The notes beneath the pieces are model-generated. The model saw only the letters and a list, made by a program, of their open reading frames with translations. It made no database searches and had not been told where the DNA came from. 10,767 nt of DNA from JABJJH01 sp047631095 (GTDB taxonomy: Bacteria > Pseudomonadota > Alphaproteobacteria > UBA8366 > GCA-2717185), in contig JBLHZD010000123.1 of the NCBI GenBank assembly GCA_047631095.1, positions 1 to 10,767 on the forward strand, in the 5' to 3' direction. Made by a program: the position numbers and the translations under genes. Every line of letters begins with the position of its first letter. Within the stretch, counting starts at the first letter, position 1. Below, in pieces: positions 7,773 through 10,767 of the stretch.

Positions 7773-8573
7773 ATGAAAAATTTGCGACACTCAAAGTTCG
7801 TGAAAACAGCGCTTGTCGGCGCCCTGGCCAGCGCCGCCCTTCTACTCCATACCCCCGCCATTCATGCGATGGAGAAACCCGCCGTCACCGCCGCGCCCGC
7901 GCCGATTACCATGATGTTTCTGGGGAACAGCTATATTTACTACAATAACAGTTTGCACAACCACCTGCGCAAACTGACCAAATCCTTAATCCCCAAGAAA
8001 AAGAAAAAGTTCTTTTTTAAATCCATGACAATTTCCGGATCCTACCTGTCGGATCACGCGATGAGCGCCGAAGGTATGATTTCACGCTATACCCACAAGA
8101 AGAAAAAAGGGCCTTGGGAGTTGGTTGTCCTGCAGGGCCAAAGCCGCGAGCCCATCAATCCGAAAAAGTCCGAAAAATTCAAATCTGCGGCGAAGAGCCT
8201 GGATGCGATGATCCAAAAAGCGGGCGCCAAAACCGTGTTGTTCATGACCTGGGCCTATAAGGCCAAACCGGAAATGGCCGGACCCTTGCGCGACGCCTAC
8301 ACAAAGCTGGGCAATGAGTTGAAGGCGCTGGTTGTGCCCACGGGCGTGGCCTTTGAGCGTGCGCGGACCGAAAACCCGACAATGGAACTGTACGCCAAAG
8401 ACGGCAAGCACCCCTCGGTGCTCGGCACCTACTTAGTCGCCAACGTCTTTTTCTCAGCCCTGTATGGTCAATCTCCGGTTGGCGCTAAATACACCGCAGG
8501 CCTGACCCCGGAAGAAGCCTTGTTTGCACAGAACACCGCCTGGCAAGCCGTCTCTGAGTATTACGGGCGTTAA
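7773..8573 (+). CDS. Exported SGNH/GDSL-like hydrolase
   Basis: A 266-residue protein with a Sec signal peptide: basic N-region (KNLRHSKFVK), hydrophobic core about 12-27, likely signal peptidase I cleavage after AIHA (residue 32). The mature part looks like an SGNH-fold hydrolase: FLGNSY with the presumed nucleophile Ser53, the VVLQGQS strand (118-124), and the C-terminal DGKHP block with Asp210 and His213 in the DxxH arrangement. SGNH enzymes are esterases, lipases, thioesterases or carbohydrate deacetylases; the substrate is not evident. Two lysine clusters, KKKKKF (75-80) and KKKK (109-112), make the first half strongly basic. It is the last gene of the plus-strand run, 29 bp after the nitroreductase. 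Export to the periplasm is the likely location, since I see no lipobox Cys. Family assignment is by motif only; the more specific DUF4886-like group is possible. Confidence 0.75.
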   Translation: MKNLRHSKFVKTALVGALASAALLLHTPAIHAMEKPAVTAAPAPITMMFLGNSYIYYNNSLHNHLRKLTKSLIPKKKKKFFFKSMTISGSYLSDHAMSAEGMISRYTHKKKKGPWELVVLQGQSREPINPKKSEKFKSAAKSLDAMIQKAGAKTVLFMTWAYKAKPEMAGPLRDAYTKLGNELKALVVPTGVAFERARTENPTMELYAKDGKHPSVLGTYLVANVFFSALYGQSPVGAKYTAGLTPEEALFAQNTAWQAVSEYYGR

Positions 8574-8577
8574 ACCG

Positions 8578-8597
8578 CGCGCCAACGGCCGGGCGCG
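8578..8597. terminator. Weak hairpin in the convergent gap
   Basis: CGCGCC (8578-8583) can pair with GGCGCG (8592-8597) around an 8-nt loop, between the SGNH stop and the stop of the opposing ligase. It has the position of a bidirectional terminator, but neither strand has a clear T-tract after the stem, so intrinsic termination is doubtful. Confidence 0.25.
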
Positions 8598-8604
8598 TAA
8601 ATAA

Positions 8605-10233
8605 CTACGCGCTCGGCAGTTTGTAATCGCTGTACTGTTCCCGAAGTTCGCCCTTTTGAATTTTACCCGTACCACCGATGGGAAGGGAGTCGACGACCAG
8701 CACCTCGTCGGGCGTCCACCAATTTGCGATCTTGCCTTTGAAGAACGCTAAAATATCGTCCTTGTCCGGCGTGGCGCCGGGCGCAGCCGTGACCAACAAC
8801 AAGGGACGTTCGTCCCATTTGGGGTGCGGCACGCCGATAACGGCGGCTTGCGCCACATCGGGATGGCGTAGCGCCAGGTCTTCAAGATCAATGGAGCTGA
8901 TCCATTCGCCGCCGGATTTGATAACGTCCTTTTTCCGGTCGACAATCTGCATATAGCCTTCGGAATCAATGGTCGCCACGTCGTTGGTGTTGAACCAACC
9001 ATCCGCGTCATGGGCGTCGGATTCATCCATGCCGAAATATCCGCTGCATACCCAGAGGCCCCGCACCTTGAGTTCACCGAAACTCTCCCCATCATGAGGC
9101 AGCGCCGCGCCATCCTCGCTGGTGATTTTCATGTCCACCCCGTAGACGGGCTGGCCTTGTTTCCCTTGCACTTTCAGGCGCGCGTCAGTTGGCAAATCCA
9201 TCAAATTGGGCTTCACCGTATTAATCGAGCCGACTGGCGACATCTCGGTCATGCCCCAACCATGGCGCACCTCCGCCCCGTATTCGTTCTGAAACGCCTC
9301 GATCATCGAGGTTGGCGCTGCAGAGCCGCCAATCACCATCCGCTGAACGCTTTCCAATGTCCTGTTGTTGGCGCGCATATATTCCAGCAAGGCGAGCCAG
9401 ATCGTCGGTACGCCCGCGGTCATCGTCACGCCTTCGCCATCGAGAAGCTCGTAGAGCGGCTCACCAATCAAATGCGCGCCCGGCAAAACCAGTTTGGCGC
9501 CCGTCATCGTCGCCGCATAGGGAATACCCCAGGCATTAGCGTGAAACATCGGGACGACCGGTAACACGGTTTCATGCGCGGAAAGATGCAGGACCGACGG
9601 CCAGGCGACCGCCATGGAGTGCAACACTGTGCCCCGATGGGAATAAAGTACACCTTTCGGGTTCCCCGTCGTGCCGGACGTGTAACACAGGGACGAGGCA
9701 GTGTTTTCATCAAATTCCGGCCACTCGAAATCGGCCTCATTCCCGCCGATCAAGGTTTCGTAGCAATACACATTAGGCAGGTCGACCGTTGGCATGTCGG
9801 CCTCGTTCGCCATGACGATAACGCCCTTCAGATTATCCAGATCGCCATGAAACGAGCCCAGTAATTCAAGAAAGGTCGGATCGATAAACAGGTATGAATC
9901 CGCCGCATGGTTCATGATGTAGGTAAGCTGTCCCGGATGCAGGCGCGGGTTTAGTGTGTGACAGATCGCGCCCATGCCGGATGTGGCGAAATACAATTCG
10001 TAATGCCGGTGGTCATTCCAGGCTAATGTGGCGATCCGGTCGCCGGTCTCGACGCCCAACCCGCTCAAGGCGCGCGCCATACGCCGCACCCGAATGTCGG
10101 CGTCGCGATAGGTGTAGCGGTGAATGTCGCCGGCTGTGGTCCGGGATACGATTTCCTGCGCGCCATAAATCGAGGCCGCATAATCCAGCAGCGACGATAT
10201 CAGCAATGGACGATCCATGATTAACCCCAGCAT
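8605..10233 (-). CDS. AlkK/DmdB-like fatty acyl-CoA synthetase (AMP-forming)
   Basis: A 542-residue ANL superfamily ligase of the AlkK/DmdB subgroup, whose members activate medium-chain fatty acids or methylmercaptopropionate to CoA thioesters. Motifs: P-loop TSGTTGNPKG (185-194), PMFHANAWG (228-236), GWGMTE (325-330), the hinge VDRKKDVIKSGGEWISS (431-447), and the C-terminal catalytic Lys524 in GGTGKIQK. The ribose-binding TGD motif is changed to TND (416-418). The start MLGL is typical of the subgroup and has AGGGA 7 nt upstream. The gene lies 41 bp downstream of the CDF transporter gene on the same strand and is convergent with the SGNH gene. It belongs to a different subfamily from the ligase at 5216, so it is not a local duplicate. 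Nothing else in view points to DMSP metabolism, so the substrate is left open. Confidence 0.92.
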   Translation of the reverse strand: MLGLIMDRPLLISSLLDYAASIYGAQEIVSRTTAGDIHRYTYRDADIRVRRMARALSGLGVETGDRIATLAWNDHRHYELYFATSGMGAICHTLNPRLHPGQLTYIMNHAADSYLFIDPTFLELLGSFHGDLDNLKGVIVMANEADMPTVDLPNVYCYETLIGGNEADFEWPEFDENTASSLCYTSGTTGNPKGVLYSHRGTVLHSMAVAWPSVLHLSAHETVLPVVPMFHANAWGIPYAATMTGAKLVLPGAHLIGEPLYELLDGEGVTMTAGVPTIWLALLEYMRANNRTLESVQRMVIGGSAAPTSMIEAFQNEYGAEVRHGWGMTEMSPVGSINTVKPNLMDLPTDARLKVQGKQGQPVYGVDMKITSEDGAALPHDGESFGELKVRGLWVCSGYFGMDESDAHDADGWFNTNDVATIDSEGYMQIVDRKKDVIKSGGEWISSIDLEDLALRHPDVAQAAVIGVPHPKWDERPLLLVTAAPGATPDKDDILAFFKGKIANWWTPDEVLVVDSLPIGGTGKIQKGELREQYSDYKLPSA

Positions 10234-10274
10234 GCCTACATCCCTTTTGATAATTTCATCCCGTCGCGCGGCGC

Positions 10275-10766
10275 CTAATTGCCCGCCGCGCGTTTCGCCG
10301 CATTATGGCCAGCCTGGCTTTGCGCTTCGATAAAAATTCTTGTGACGATTGGAAACTCTTCTTTCACGCGCGCTTCCAGTTCTGAAATCGCACGCTGCAC
10401 CGTATCCGCATCCTGCGCGCTGTCAAAATCAATACTGAGGTTCAGCAACACATCGCGCGGCCCCATATGCATGGTCAGAACTTCATTGATATGCTCGATG
10501 CGATCGTCGGAATCGATGATGGCCCTTATACCGTCCACGACGGCGCCGCGCGCGCCCTCCCCGATCAGCAGACCCTTACTTTCATAGGCCAGCAACACCG
10601 CTGTCAAACCAAGTATAACGCCAATGACAATAGACGCCACGCCGTCCAGAATGGGCATATTCAGCGTATCAGCCAGATAGATGCCAATCATCGCGACGAC
10701 GAGGCCCAGCATTGCGGCGGTGTCCTCAAACAGGACCGTAAATATAGTTGGATCCTTACTCCGCCG
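10275..10766 (-). CDS. Cation diffusion facilitator (CDF) transporter, 5' partial
   Basis: The C-terminal part of a CDF-family metal/proton antiporter. The frame runs off the right edge, so the Met at 10712 is internal; the visible protein begins RRSKDPTIFTVLFEDTAAM. Two membrane helices can be seen, corresponding to TM5 (near the FEDTAAMLGL segment) and TM6 (DGVASIVIGVILG), then a GLLIGEGA segment leading into the cytoplasmic domain with a LTMHMGPRDVLLNLSIDF strand, as expected for CDF C-terminal domains. The SKDPxxFTVLFEDxAA segment resembles the SLC30A9 (ZnT9)-like branch rather than YiiP or ZitB. The usual TM5 HxxxD metal site reads VLFED, with Asp kept and His missing. Metal specificity is therefore not predictable. 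It lies upstream of the AlkK-like ligase with a 41-bp gap and may be co-transcribed with it, though the functions look unrelated. Confidence 0.85.
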   Translation of the reverse strand, partial: RRSKDPTIFTVLFEDTAAMLGLVVAMIGIYLADTLNMPILDGVASIVIGVILGLTAVLLAYESKGLLIGEGARGAVVDGIRAIIDSDDRIEHINEVLTMHMGPRDVLLNLSIDFDSAQDADTVQRAISELEARVKEEFPIVTRIFIEAQSQAGHNAAKRAAGN

Positions 10767-10767
10767 A

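Noticed and set aside
7015..7794. A 259-codon minus-strand open frame over the nitroreductase gene.
   Set aside because: It is antisense to the well-supported nitroreductase, with no recognisable motif or ribosome site.
7995..8018. The A-rich then T-rich run in the SGNH gene, considered as a hairpin or terminator.
   Set aside because: The complementary A and T tracts would leave almost no loop and the stem has no G/C core; it is better explained as lysine and phenylalanine codons.
9010..9564. A 184-codon plus-strand open frame inside the AlkK-like ligase gene.
   Set aside because: It is antisense to a complete ligase gene and has the composition of a shadow frame.
10234..10274. The gap between the CDF gene and the AlkK-like ligase, examined for a promoter or terminator.
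   Set aside because: Only the ligase's Shine-Dalgarno (AGGGA) is evident; no convincing promoter pair or stem with a T-tract is visible.

Overview
The window reads as ordinary chromosomal DNA of an alphaproteobacterium, possibly Rhodospirillales-like. This rests on the moderately high GC, tightly packed short operons with 3-40 bp gaps, and the style of the ABC1 kinase, the AlkK/DmdB-type acyl-CoA ligase and the DadA-like oxidoreductase. The taxonomic call is an inference by eye. I see no tRNA, rRNA, insertion sequence, CRISPR array, integrase or phage gene, and no stretch over 300 bases without a gene.

Layout. (1) At the left edge, the 3' part of a CPBP/Abi-type membrane protease gene on + (to 664). 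(2) A minus-strand run from 5119 down to 629: an M3B oligoendopeptidase F-like peptidase, a DadA-like FAD oxidoreductase (33 bp later) and an ABC1/UbiB-like atypical kinase (3 bp later). The kinase gene ends 36 bp inside the end of the CPBP gene. (3) A 96-bp divergent intergenic region (5120-5215). (4) A plus-strand run from 5216 to 8573: a long-chain acyl-CoA synthetase, a nitroreductase and an exported SGNH-type hydrolase. (5) A 31-bp convergent gap with a weak hairpin. (6) A minus-strand pair: an AlkK/DmdB-like acyl-CoA synthetase (10233-8605) and, upstream of it, a CDF cation transporter cut by the right edge.

How the genes might work together. The theme is catabolism and envelope housekeeping. 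The minus-strand run could degrade oligopeptides and oxidise amino acids, feeding electrons to the quinone pool, with an ABC1 kinase linked in other organisms to ubiquinone biosynthesis. The plus-strand run pairs an exported hydrolase (possibly an esterase) with a fatty-acid activating enzyme. A second ligase of a different subfamily lies convergent to it. These links are inferred from gene order.

I did not find convincing evidence of an undescribed system. The points most worth checking are sequence-level departures from family consensus: a CDF transporter lacking the usual TM5 histidine, TND for TGD in one ligase, KVAQ for KxGQ in the ABC1 kinase, and lysine clusters in the SGNH protein. 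The convergent gene overlap and the compact divergent promoter region are also worth a look.
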